Shown: positions 36,249 through 47,000 of the stretch, piece by piece
Position numbering within the stretch: the first letter of the stretch is position 1
How the letters are laid out: every line of letters begins with the position of its first letter
Source of the DNA: Planctomycetota bacterium
GTDB taxonomy: Bacteria; Planctomycetota; UBA1135; JACQFD01
Assembly (NCBI GenBank): GCA_016792805.1
Contig: JAEUHX010000037.1
Location: 1-64,000 of the forward strand
Direction of reading: 5' to 3'
DNA length: 64,000 bases
Notes under the pieces: generated by a model
The model's database searches: none
Told to the model about the DNA's origin: nothing
Seen by the model: only the letters and a program-made list of their open reading frames with translations
Position numbers and translations under genes: made by a program

Positions 36249-37223
36249 CTACAACCAGTCGCCGAGCTGCTCGCGCGCTTCGCGCCAGATCTGTGTAAAG
36301 AGCGCCTGCGTGTCGAGCTCGGGGTCGCGGCGGCGGGCGGCACAGACGCGGTGGCGCGCGGCCCAGGCCTGCACCATCGCCGTCCGGTGGATGCCGAAAA
36401 CACGCAGCGGCGCTCGCAGCAGATTTTGGCAGAGCGCCTGGGTCCACCAGAGGCGCCCGAAGGTGTTCTTCCAGACACACAAATAGTTATTGCGCACGCG
36501 CGTGACTTTCACGGAACGTTTCTTGAGCTTCGTGCCGATGACCCCTTCGTGCTCGTGGAAGACGAGGGAGCGCGGATCGACGACGGAGCGCCACCCGTGG
36601 CGCCACGCGCACCAGCCGAGGTCGGCGTCCTCGTAATAGTACGGAGCGTACAGCTCATCGAAGCCGCCGAGCGCCAGGAACCGGTCGCGGCGGAACATCA
36701 CATTTCCGCCGTTGCCGTAAAGCGTCACGACCGGCTTTCCGCCGGTGCGAGCGAGGTACTCGGCCGCCGGAGCAAACTTCGGGTGGTCATAACGAATGCG
36801 CCCGCGCCGCAGGCTCGGCAGGAAGACGCCACGCCCCCCTTCCCCTTTGCCGCCGTCGGCGATCCAGGCAGCAGCCGAGAAAAGCCTCTCATCGGAAAAG
36901 TGCTCTTCCAGCGGGCTGAGGAACTCCGGCTGCGGACGCACGTCGGAATTTAATAATGCGACAAGCTCCCCGCGCGCCTCCTCCACGCCGTGGCTCGCTG
37001 CCCTCCCGAAGCCGCCGTTCTCCAGCCGCGCTACGACGCGCAGCGCCGCGCCGAATCGCTCCCGGAGGAAGTTCACCGATCCGTCTTGGCTCGCGTCATC
37101 GACCACCACCACTTCGGCGGAGCCGTGCTGCTCCGACGCGGCGAGCCACGTCGGCACATTGCGCTCGAGGAGCTCGCGTCCGTTCCAATTGGGAACGACG
37201 AGGCTGACACGCGGAGAAGCCAC
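36249..37223 (-). CDS. Family 2 glycosyltransferase (rhamnosyltransferase-like)
   Basis: The 324-residue protein has the GT-A core: RVSLVVPNWNGRELLERNVP, VVVVDDASQDGSVNFLRE, ENGGFGRAASHGVEEARGEL, a LLNSDVRPQPE motif as the metal-binding D-x-D equivalent, and GNGGNVMFRRDRFLALGGFDELYAPYYYEDADLGW, typical of rhamnosyl- and related transferases. A C-terminal basic region with Trp and Arg follows. It probably adds a sugar to a surface glycan in the cytosol. It follows the dipeptidase gene's start region by 39 bp. Confidence 0.88.
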   Translation of the reverse strand: MASPRVSLVVPNWNGRELLERNVPTWLAASEQHGSAEVVVVDDASQDGSVNFLRERFGAALRVVARLENGGFGRAASHGVEEARGELVALLNSDVRPQPEFLSPLEEHFSDERLFSAAAWIADGGKGEGGRGVFLPSLRRGRIRYDHPKFAPAAEYLARTGGKPVVTLYGNGGNVMFRRDRFLALGGFDELYAPYYYEDADLGWCAWRHGWRSVVDPRSLVFHEHEGVIGTKLKKRSVKVTRVRNNYLCVWKNTFGRLWWTQALCQNLLRAPLRVFGIHRTAMVQAWAARHRVCAARRRDPELDTQALFTQIWREAREQLGDWL

Positions 37224-37262
37224 AGAAAGACTCGGACTGCGAAGGCGCGCAGACTGTGCGGC

Positions 37263-38486
37263 TCAGTTCCGCGCCGCCTGGAGCTCCGCTGCGCGCCGCT
37301 CCACCGCCTCGAGCACGCGCAGCGCATTGCCGCCGACGATCTTCTCGAGGTCGGCCTCCGAATGGCCGCGACGCAATAATTCAGCCACCAGCTCGGGATA
37401 TTGCGACACATCCTTGAGCCGCACGGGCAAGCTGTCACCGACGCCGTCGAAATCGGAGCCGAACCCGACGGCCTCCACTCCCGCCAGCGCGATCACATGC
37501 TCCACGTGATCGGCCACATCGCGCACGTCGGCGAATCCCGGCGAGTGCGATGCCAAATATCGGCGCGCGTACTCCCGCGCCTGCGGCTCATCGCCGCGAA
37601 GCCCCTTTTCCTTCTGCCATTGCTCGAGATGTGCGTAGGCCACTTCGCTTCGCTTGCGCACGTCTTCGCGGATGAACGCCGACCCGAAATTGATCATCAC
37701 GATTCCGCCCTTGGCAGCGATGGCGCGGATCTGGTCGTCGGTGACATTGCGCTCCCACTCCGGAGTGAACTTTCGGCAGCTCGAATGTGACGCGAAGACG
37801 GGCGCCTTCGACACCGCGAGCACGTCGCGGATTGAATCATCGTTCAGATGCGACACATCCACGAGGATGCCGAGCCGGTTCATCCGCTCAACCACCTGCT
37901 TTCCGAATCCGCTCAGACCACCGTGGGTGTGGCGCTGATCGTAGGAGGAATCGCAGAGATGGTTGTCCTTGCCGTGGCAGAGCGTGATGTAACGAATTCC
38001 GCGGCGGAAGAAATGGTCGACATTGGTAAGCTCTCCCTGCACCGGGCTTCCGTTCTCCATGCCGAGGAGGAAGGCAATTTTCCCAGTCCCCGCGATGCGG
38101 CGCACGTCGGCCGCGGTCCGCGCCAGCTCGAATTTGCTCGGGTGCTCGCGGGCGATGCGCTCCACGTCATCGATCAGCTTGTTCGCGAGCGCGTAGCTCT
38201 CCCCTTTCTCCTCCAGCTCGGCCGGAGTGTAAATACTCATAAAAGGCGCGTCGAGCCCGCCCTCCTTCGCCCGCGGATAATCGAAATCGCCCCCTTCGGT
38301 GCGAATGCCCACATCCTCCCACTTTTCCTGCAGCCGGTAGGGCACGTCGATGTGCCCATCGACGACGATGGCGCGCTGCGTCAGCGCGCGGGCCCGCTCG
38401 AGCTGCTCCGCCGACGGACGCGGAGCGCCGCAGGCCGCCAGCAGGAAACCAAGCGGCGCCCACGCCGCGAGTCGATCGATGCGCAT
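37263..38486 (-). CDS. Membrane dipeptidase (M19) lipoprotein
   Basis: The 407-residue protein starts at ATG 38486 with a lipoprotein signal (RLAAWAPLGFLLAAC, lipobox LAAC). The mature part is a zinc-dependent dipeptidase of the renal-dipeptidase family: VVDGHIDVPYRL (His and Asp), IAFLLGMENG (bridging Glu), ITLCHGKDNHLCDSS, LVDVSHLND and VFASHSSCR (His ligands), and VGFGSDFDGVGDS. It would cleave dipeptides outside the cytosol. It is 25 bp from the SDR gene end, on the same strand. Confidence 0.93.
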   Translation of the reverse strand: MRIDRLAAWAPLGFLLAACGAPRPSAEQLERARALTQRAIVVDGHIDVPYRLQEKWEDVGIRTEGGDFDYPRAKEGGLDAPFMSIYTPAELEEKGESYALANKLIDDVERIAREHPSKFELARTAADVRRIAGTGKIAFLLGMENGSPVQGELTNVDHFFRRGIRYITLCHGKDNHLCDSSYDQRHTHGGLSGFGKQVVERMNRLGILVDVSHLNDDSIRDVLAVSKAPVFASHSSCRKFTPEWERNVTDDQIRAIAAKGGIVMINFGSAFIREDVRKRSEVAYAHLEQWQKEKGLRGDEPQAREYARRYLASHSPGFADVRDVADHVEHVIALAGVEAVGFGSDFDGVGDSLPVRLKDVSQYPELVAELLRRGHSEADLEKIVGGNALRVLEAVERRAAELQAARN

Positions 38487-38511
38487 GGGCGGCACCTTAC
38501 CAACCGCGCCT

Positions 38512-39498
38512 TCAGAGCCACCCTTCCTTGCGATACCACGCCACGGCGCTAGCGAATCCCTCTTCGAGCGCGATGGAGGGCGCGTAGCCGAAGGCGGCGC
38601 GCGCGCGGTCGCCCGAGCAGGCCCACCCCGGCTGCGCTGCTTCTGTGAGTTTGTCGCGGCTCACAATGGTGGTCTTTCGGAGCGCGCTCGCCGCGCTCTC
38701 CAGCGCGAGCGCGACCGGCCACGCGAGCCAAGCCGGCACCGGCGGCATGCGCGGCTGCCGTCCCACGGCGCGTCCCGCGAGCGCGATCACTTCGCCGAAG
38801 CTCGCATCCTGGGGCCCCGGCAGGAAGTAAGACCCTTCCAGATCGGCGCGGGCGACGGCGCCAGCGAGCCCGCGTGCGAGATCGCGGACGTGCACGAGCG
38901 AGAAGCGTTTCTCGAGCGCGGCGCGACCGCCGACGAGCGGCACAAGCCCGCGCGCCACCTGCTGAAAGACCACAAAAAAGTCGCGGTCGCCCTCGCCATA
39001 GACGATGGGCGGCCGCAGGATCGCGAGCCGCACGCCGCGCGCGGCGAGAACCTCCGAGGCGACGCGCTCACCGCCGAGCTTGCTGCGGCCATAGGCCGAC
39101 ACGGGCGCCGGCGGATCCTCTTCCGTGCGCGGGCGATCCGGTCCCGACGGCCCGGCTGCTGCCAGGGACGACACCAACAAGAAGCGCCCCACGCCAGCAT
39201 TCACGGCCGCCTGCGCGAGCTGTCGCGTGCCCTCGACGTTGACGCGCTCGAATTCCGCCGCCCGCCATGTCTTCGTGAGACCGGCGACGTGCAGCACCGC
39301 GTCGACGCCGACGCACCCCCGCGCCAGCGCGGGCGCGTCGAACAGGTCGCCCTCTACGAGCTCCGCACCGGCAGCACTCCACCTCTGCGCCTTCCTCCGA
39401 TCACGAACCAAGAGCCGCAGCTCCAACCCAAGCCGGCACAGCTCGGGCACGAGCTGGCCGCCGACGAATCCGGTCGCGCCGGTCACGAGCACGCGCAT
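38512..39498 (-). CDS. NAD-dependent epimerase/dehydratase (extended SDR)
   Basis: The 328-residue protein from ATG 39498 has the extended SDR fold: MRVLVTGATGFVGGQLVPEL, DAVLHVAGLT, catalytic Ser in LLVSSLAAAG, and catalytic Tyr-x3-Lys in YGRSKLGGE. It is divergent from a serine-palmitoyltransferase-like gene. In Caulobacter, an SDR of this type (CerR) next to Spt reduces oxidised ceramide in bacterial sphingolipid synthesis; a similar role here is an inference from position and fold. A nucleotide-sugar epimerase is the main alternative. Confidence 0.83.
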   Translation of the reverse strand: MRVLVTGATGFVGGQLVPELCRLGLELRLLVRDRRKAQRWSAAGAELVEGDLFDAPALARGCVGVDAVLHVAGLTKTWRAAEFERVNVEGTRQLAQAAVNAGVGRFLLVSSLAAAGPSGPDRPRTEEDPPAPVSAYGRSKLGGERVASEVLAARGVRLAILRPPIVYGEGDRDFFVVFQQVARGLVPLVGGRAALEKRFSLVHVRDLARGLAGAVARADLEGSYFLPGPQDASFGEVIALAGRAVGRQPRMPPVPAWLAWPVALALESAASALRKTTIVSRDKLTEAAQPGWACSGDRARAAFGYAPSIALEEGFASAVAWYRKEGWL

Positions 39499-39737
39499 GG
39501 GCGCGAGGTTCACCGCGGCGCGTCCGCGAAGCAACGCCGGAAACGCCGCCCAAGGCGCGAGCGCTTGTGGAGGGCATGCCCGACAGCCACGAGCGTTTGA
39601 CATCGTCCGGCGCTCCCCCTACCGTCGGTTTTCAAAATCTCGTGGCCGCGAGCCCCAGCGCGTTTGCAGCGTGCTTTCGCTGCGACCTCGAGAATCGTTC
39701 GGGCCCCAACCAACCAGTGCCGACCGCAGGCAGATCC

Positions 39738-40961
39738 GTGGACCTTTTTGAGAAGTGCTACCGGTTCGAAGAACTCCACCAAGTTCAGGCAACCGGTCTG
39801 TATCCGTACTTCCGCGCGATCGCTGCAAGCGATGCCACGGAAGTCACCATTCAAGGCAAGCGCCTCGTGATGGTGGGCTCGAACAATTATCTCGGACTCA
39901 CCAACCATCCTGAGGTCATCGAAGCGGCCGTCCATGCGGCGCGCAAATATGGCTCGGGTTGCACCGGCTCTCGATTTCTGAACGGCACCCTCGAACTCCA
40001 CGAGGAGCTCGAGCGGCGCCTCGCACAATTCCTGCGCCGCCCCGCCTGTCTCGCCTTCTCGACAGGATTCCAGGCCTGCCTCGGCGTGCTGAGCGCGATC
40101 GCCGGCAAAGATGACCTCATCTTTTGTGACCGCGACAACCACGCGTCGATTATTGACGGCACGCGGCTGTCGTTCGCAAAAACCATCAAATATCACCACA
40201 ATGACATGGCCGACCTCGAGGAGAAGCTCTCGCTTGCTCCCGAGGACAAGGGCAAGCTCATCGTGGCCGACGGCGTCTTCTCGATGCTCGGCGATATTGT
40301 GAAGCTTCCGAAGATGTCAGAACTCGCGAAGCGCTTCGGTGCGCGGGTGCTGCTCGACGACGCCCATGCCTTCGGCGTCCTCGGAGCGCACGGCCGCGGC
40401 ACGGCCGAGCATTTCGGCCTCGAGCGTGAGACCGACCTCGTGATGGGAACGTTCTCGAAGTCGCTCGCGTCGATCGGCGGATTCGCGGCAGGCGAGTTCG
40501 ACGTGATCCAGTGGCTGAAGCACAAGTCGCGATCGTTGATCTTCAGTGCGTCGCTGCCGCCGGCGTCAACCGCTGGCGTGATCGCAGCTCTCGATATTAT
40601 TGAGCGCGAGCCCCAACGCCGCACCGCCCTCTGGCGCAACGCCGAGAAAATGCGCCGCGGGCTCCAGTCGCTCGGCTTCGACACCGGCCTCTCGGAGACC
40701 CCCGTCGTCCCCGTCGTGCTGGGGGATCGCGAGTTCACCTTCCGGTTCTGGCGTGCGCTTTTCGACCGGGGCGTGTTCACCAATCCGGTTTGCTCGCCGG
40801 CGGTGCCGGCAGGCTGCGATCTGCTGCGCACGAGCTACATGGCAACCCACACCGACGCGCAGCTCGACTTCGTGCTTGAGCAGTTCGCGGCGGTGTTGCG
40901 CGAGATGGGCCCAACGCCTCGCTCGCGCTCCGGCGGCGCGGCGATCGCAGCAACGCGGTAG
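39738..40961 (+). CDS. Serine-palmitoyltransferase-like PLP enzyme
   Basis: From the GTG at 39738 the 407-residue protein matches the alpha-oxoamine synthase family: DLFEKCYRFEELHQVQATG, MVGSNNYLGLTNHPEVIEAAV, GSGCTGSRFLNGTLELHEELE, FCDRDNHASIIDGTRLSF (PLP-ring His), LLDDAHAFGVLGAHGRG (PLP Asp and His), and Schiff-base Lys in MGTFSKSLASIGG. The GCTGSRFLNGT and HNDMADLE segments look closer to bacterial serine palmitoyltransferases than to KBL or BioF. It would condense an amino acid with an acyl-CoA. An upstream start at 39567 adds 57 residues lacking similarity. A strong terminator follows. Confidence 0.85.
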   Translation: MDLFEKCYRFEELHQVQATGLYPYFRAIAASDATEVTIQGKRLVMVGSNNYLGLTNHPEVIEAAVHAARKYGSGCTGSRFLNGTLELHEELERRLAQFLRRPACLAFSTGFQACLGVLSAIAGKDDLIFCDRDNHASIIDGTRLSFAKTIKYHHNDMADLEEKLSLAPEDKGKLIVADGVFSMLGDIVKLPKMSELAKRFGARVLLDDAHAFGVLGAHGRGTAEHFGLERETDLVMGTFSKSLASIGGFAAGEFDVIQWLKHKSRSLIFSASLPPASTAGVIAALDIIEREPQRRTALWRNAEKMRRGLQSLGFDTGLSETPVVPVVLGDREFTFRFWRALFDRGVFTNPVCSPAVPAGCDLLRTSYMATHTDAQLDFVLEQFAAVLREMGPTPRSRSGGAAIAATR

Positions 40962-40981
40962 CTCCGATCGCGCTGCATGAG

Positions 40982-41020
40982 GAGCGCGTGCCGCGCAACG
41001 GCTACGCGCTCTTTTTGTTT
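40982..41020 (+). terminator. Rho-independent terminator
   Basis: Perfect 8-bp stem GAGCGCGT/ACGCGCTC (40982-40989, 41004-41011) followed by TTTTTGTTT, 20 bp after the palmitoyltransferase-like gene. Confidence 0.85.
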
Positions 41021-41092
41021 CATCAAGGAGCGACCCGCGCGCTCCGTCTCCGTCATATCTAGAAATCGCAAACCTCTGACCACGAACGAGCC

Positions 41093-44000
41093 GTGCCCGG
41101 ATCCCAGGGACAGAATCCTTCCCCTTCGAGCCAGCGCATCGGCGGAGTCGAGCGCGTGGGCGACCCGACTCCCCATCCGCTCGGCAGCCGCTGCCCGGGC
41201 ATCTTGGTGGCGAGCGGCGACAAGCTGCTGATCGATGAGTGGTGCGCGAAGAGCCTTCGCCCGGGAAAGTCGCTGGCCGATTTGAAAAGCGCCCTCGAGG
41301 CGCGCACGAAGCCCAATGTTCCCGGAACGGCGCCCTGCCGCGAAATTATCGAAGTCACCGGCGCCCACTGGGTAGTCCGCGACGCGCCGCGGGCGCAGAT
41401 CCGATCGACGCGCCTCTCGTTCGCACACGTGCAATCGGTCGAGAATGCCGCCCGAGTCGCGCGCGCCGTGGCCGAGCTCCACGCGGCCGGCCGGGTCCAT
41501 GGCAACATTTCGCCCGAAACCGTGTCGCTCGAAGGTCCCGTCTTTCTGTGGGAAGCGGCTCTCGATGCGCTCACGGAGGAGTTCGCCGAGGCGAGCGAGG
41601 ATGCCCGCTGGTTCCCGGGGAAGGCGCCCGAGCTCTGGAGCGGCGGCCCCGGCGCCGCCACCCAGCGCGGAGACGTCTACAGCCTTGCAGCTCTGCTGGC
41701 GGCCGCGGTGCTGGGCAACGACCTCTTCGGCGAGATGGCCGATTTTGTTGCTTTCGGCTGGCAAGACTGGGCCGAGCAGCCCGAGTCGAAGCTGCCGGGC
41801 ATCGATTTATTGCGTCAGACCCTCGGCGACAACGACCTCGTGCGCGTGTGGCTTGCCGCACTCGAGAAAGACCCGGGGCGCCGTTCGACGTCCGCCGGGG
41901 AGTTCGCCGAGGCGCTCGAGCAGTTTGCCCGGCAGTCCCGCGCCCAGGTTGCGCCGCCTCCTCCCGTTCAGACGGCGCCGCCCCCGACACCCGCCTCCCA
42001 GCCCTCGGTTCTCGACGACCCGACGCTCGACCCCGAGGAACTCCAGGGAAAATTGGTGGCCGGCTACCGCGTCGAGAAACTCCTCGGACGGGGCGGCATG
42101 GGGCTTGTGTATGAAGCGGAGCAGATGAAGCTCGAGCGCCGCGTTGCGCTCAAGGTGCTCCTGCCCGACCTCGTCAAGCGGCGCGACCTCGTCGAGCGAT
42201 TCCAGAAGGAGGCGCGCACCGTCGGAAAGTTCAATCATCGCAATATTGCGGTCGTCTACGACGTCGGCAGCGTCGGTAAGGTTCACTATATCGCGATGGA
42301 GCTCGTCGACGGCGTGAGCCTCGACCGCGTGATCCAAGATCGCGTCGACCAGCTTCAGCTCGGAGAGAAAGCGAGCGCCGTCCCGAAGCACTCCTCACTG
42401 CTTCCCTTCCGGACGCACTATGTGCGCTCGTGCATCGAGACGATCGCGTCGATTGCCGATGCTCTCCACGAGGCTCACCGGCGCGGGCTGATCCACCGCG
42501 ACGTGAAGCCACAGAACATTTTGGTAAATTCTGAGGGCGTGCCGAAACTGTTGGATTTCGGCCTTGTGCGCGAAGATCAGGGCGAGACGCTGATGTCGTC
42601 CGCCGGCTTCGTCGGCACATTTGTGTATTCGGCGCCGGAACAGGTGGTGTCGAAGTCGAATGTCGACCGCCGCTCCGATATCTATTCGCTCGGAGCGACG
42701 CTCTATGAGCTGCTCACACTGAAGCGCCCCTTCGAAGGCACGAGCGAGAAGGTCTTCGAGAAGCTGCAGAAAGACGCGCCGCCGCCGATGCGCACGCTCA
42801 ACGCATCCATTCCGCCCGAGCTCGACGCGCTGGTTCTGAAGGCGCTCGCGCGCGAGCGCGACGGACGTTACAGCAATGCGGAGCACTTCGCGGTGGCGCT
42901 GCGCGATTACGTCCGCGAGACGCCGGAAGATGAGCTCGAGCGCGCGGCGCCGACGGGTGCCGGCGGCGATCCGGCGGCGACGTCGCCTCCGACGGCGTTA
43001 CGCAAGACTGCGGCCCCGTCCACGGCGAAGCCCGCGTCCTCGACCTCCGGCGCACTCATCCGCCTCGAGCTGCCGGCCCGCTGGCCCAAGCGCGTGGCGT
43101 CGAGAATCTTGAACTTGCGCGGAGTCATCGAGAATTGCCCTGCGTCAGCACGGGACGTTCTTGTGATGGTCGGTGCCGAGCGGCCGGTCCTCGCAGGGAT
43201 TCAGGAAGGCAAGCGAGTCGACGTGTCGATCGAGCTGAGCGAAGGGAGCAATGAGCTCTCCTTTGCCCTCGTCGACGGATCGCGACGCCAGCTCACACGA
43301 CCCGAAGTCGTTGACTCCACGGGGACGCCGATCCACGACGACGGCGGACTCATTACACTTCTCGTCGAGCGATCGAAAGCACCGAGCGCTCCGCCGGCAC
43401 GGGAGCCAGAGCCGGCCATGACGTCCCCGCGGCCGCAGCCCGGTTCGGCTCGCCCGCGCCGAGAAGAGAAGGCGGGCCCATCTCCGGCGCTCTGGGGCGG
43501 ATTGTTGATTGTGGGAATTCTCGGAGCCGGGTTAGGCGGCGCCTTTGCCTTGAAGCTCCCCCCGTTCTCGGAGTCAGAGCAGCAAATTCGAAACGGAGGC
43601 GCCAAGCCCGAAGACGGTGGATCCAGCAGCGGAACTGTGCAGCGAACAGAACCGGGCGCAGGCGCAACAAATCCCGGCCCCAACCCGGCAGGGACCGCGG
43701 GAACCGGGACCGCCACCCCGCCCGCCGACCCCGAAGAAGCAGCTCTGAAAGAGAAGATCCGGTCTGTGGACCAGCTTCTATCGGAAGCGGCCGCCAGCGG
43801 TGATCCCTTACAGAAGCTCGAGCCGGCGTCCGCTGAGCTGCACGATCTCCTCACGACTCGAAGCTACACAAAGCTCGCACGAGTGCTTTCAACGGATGAA
43901 CAGAAAGCACGCTGGACCTCACTTTTCGAAGGCGTGCGCAAACTCACGGGGCGAAGCGACCTCAAGGACGCCGATCGAGCGCGCTTGCTGCCAGTGATCG

Positions 44001-47000
44001 AGCGCCTTCGCAAGGCCGCCGGAGGAACGGAGGGAGTCGGATACCCGCTCGCATTGCCCGAACAGATCTGTGGCCTTCTCGTCGATCGAGCCGAGATGCT
44101 CATGGCGATGCCATCGCCGAATTTTGAGGAGATCGGAAAGAGCCTTCGAGAGGCGGCGGACCTCGGTGTGAAGCTCGAAGACCCCGAAGATTGGACCCGA
44201 GGGCTCCGGCCGAAAGCCGCGCGCCTTTGGGTGGAATCTCTCCTCGCGCGCTATCGCGCGAAGGAGCTGACGGCCGCAAACGCCGATCGCGCGCGCGAGG
44301 AAGCCCAGGACGCGATGAAAGATCCGCGCCTCGCGCTCAGCGATCTGCAGCAAGCTGATCTGTTGCTTCTGACGGCTCGGTGCGCCCGCGAGCGCAAGCA
44401 GCAGGATCAAGCGCTCGACGGACTGCGCATGGCGATCGACAAGGGCGGCGCCTCCTGGGGCCGCAAAGGTGAGGCCGTCGCCACGGCAGCGGCTTCGCTG
44501 CAGGGCTTCCTCGGCGAACTCGGCGACCGGGCGGCGAGCCCGCAGGCGGCTCCTGCTGTGATCTCAAGAATCCAGGGGTGGCTCCCTTCGATCGTCGAGG
44601 CGAGGCTCGGACCTGAGCAGGGGTGGTCGCAGCAGGCACATGCAGATTTGTTGTATGCGCTCGCGCGCGCGCAGGAGGCGGCTCAGCAGCCTGCGGCGAT
44701 CGCGACCTACGAGCAGGCGCTTCAAGCGGCGCCTCCGACCTGGGCCCAATATTCCGAGTGCTTCCGGAAGGTCTCCCAGAAGCGCTTTCAAGATCTGGCA
44801 TTCACGGCGAAGGGCGAAACCGCTGGACACCAAGCATCCGCAACGGGCCTGCGTGCGCTCTTCGAGAAGCTGGCGCCCCAGTCAACCGGCGCGGACGGAG
44901 CCCATTTCCTGGCCGACGTGCAGGCGGAGATCGCCAAGCACTGCGATGCGGCCGCCGACGTCGACGGCGCCCTCGCGGCGCGCGAGAAGGCCCTCTCCCT
45001 CGATACAGATGCGGCGAAGCCGTGGTCCGGCGCGAAGGCGACGAGCGACGCATTTGTGGCAAGCCTCCTCGACACGCTCGAGGCCTCCCAGTCGCAGGCC
45101 GCCAAAGTGAAGTACTCCGAGCGTGCCAAGCAGCTCCTGACTCCGGCATGGGCGGCGCGCGGCGTATCCGATCACGACCGTGGCCGCGTGCACGCTCAGC
45201 TCGGTGCGCTTCACGCTGCCGCCGGACACGAGGCCGATGCCAACGCGGCGTACTCCGAGGCGATCAGGCTCCTCGATCCGGCGCGCGCGGGATCTCCGTA
45301 CAAATCGGTTCTCGGCGCGTGGGCGAAGCTCGCCGCGCGCGAGGAGAGCTATCGGGTGGCCAAAGGCACCGATGCCGGTTGGATCCAGCAGCTCCTGGAC
45401 AAGGCGGAAGCGCAGGCCGACAAGGCTCTCACGCCGCTCGAGCAGGCACGGCTTCTGTATCGTTGGTCGGTGGCGCTGATGGCGGCCGGGAAGGCGGAAG
45501 AGGAGCGCTCGGCGCTCGCTCGCGCGGACGAGGTGCTCAAGGCGAATGCGTCGGCACGCACAGAGGACGCTTGGCTCAACCAGCGCATCCTCGACCGACG
45601 CAAGGAGCTGCTCACTACGGGGACGACCTCTGCATTCACCGAACTCAAGAATCTTTACGAATCGGTGAAAAGTAAGAGTTCGAGCGACACGCAGCTCGCG
45701 GACCTCGGCTTCCAGATCGTGACCCACGCCGAATTCGGCGGAGCGGACCCAGTTCCTTATCTGACGACCTGCCTCCAGGTGTCGACGCCGAGCTGGGGTA
45801 ATTATCGCCTCGCTTGGGGTCGGCTCGTGGATAGCAGGCTCACGCCAACGCTCGATGTCCGTGCGAATTCACAGCAGGCGAAGCTCGCGGCCCTCGATGA
45901 GTGCATTGCGTTCGCCCGCGGCATCGAGGAGGACGAATCGAGCCGCCTCTCGAAGGTGTACCGGGCAAAAGGCAAGATCCTCATGGAGCCGGCGACGTCG
46001 CCCACGTTCGATGCCGGCGTCGGCGCTTTGAAGTCGGCGTTCGCCCTGCCGGGCGTTCAACCGGAGGTGAAGGAACAAATCGTGGGCGATCTGCTCGGAG
46101 GCGTTCGCCGCCGCGCCCGCGCAGTCGGCGGAGATCTCGAGGCGGTTCGCGCCCTTCGAACGCTGCTGAGCGGAGCAGATACAACAGTCGGCGGTTTGTG
46201 GCGAGAGCTCGAAGCCGCCAAGCCGAGCGCCGCGACCACCCAGGACTTCGCGGAGACGCTCATTTTCCTGGGCGACCTCGCAGTGCGCCGGCCGGCGAAC
46301 GTGCCGGATACTCGTGAGATCGTCCTCGGTGGCGACCGCGGCGCGCTGGCGCTGGCCAATAGCTCCTATTCGCACGCGACCGTCGTGATGGGGAAGCAGG
46401 GCCTTGACTGGGTTCTCTCGTCCTATGCCGACGGCCGGATGAATTCGTACCGATCGATGGCCGAAACCGGCGCTGGGGACCGCAAGAAGAAACAAATCGG
46501 CGCACGCAATGAGATTCGCACCGCGGCACGCGGTCTCTCGCTTTTCCTTGGCCGGGGCTGGGTCGAGCGCACCGGGATGCCCTACATCGCGCCGTCCTCA
46601 CTCTGGCGGATCGACGATGCTGCTCCCGACGACCTCGAACTCCATGTGATCGTTCAGGACACCAAATCCACCCCCGAAGTCACCGACCTCTATACACAAA
46701 CGGCGGCGATTCACTCCGTCAAGACGGCGGACCTGCAGCGCGATGGCAAAGGAAAACGGCTCTCCGATGCGCTTGCTCGAGTGCTGGACTCCTGCTCGCT
46801 GATCGAGAAGATACAGATCGATAGCACAAAGCTGCGGCCTTATAAGTGCGTCAGCGAACCGGGGGCATCGCCGCGATTCCGAATCCAGTTCGACTATCAG
46901 GGCAAGCACCTGCGATCCGGCAACGACGTGGCCGGCTCGGCGGTCCTCTTCCTCGACGACCGCTCGCTCGTTTGGGCCGTGGGTTCGATGCGCAAGAGAG

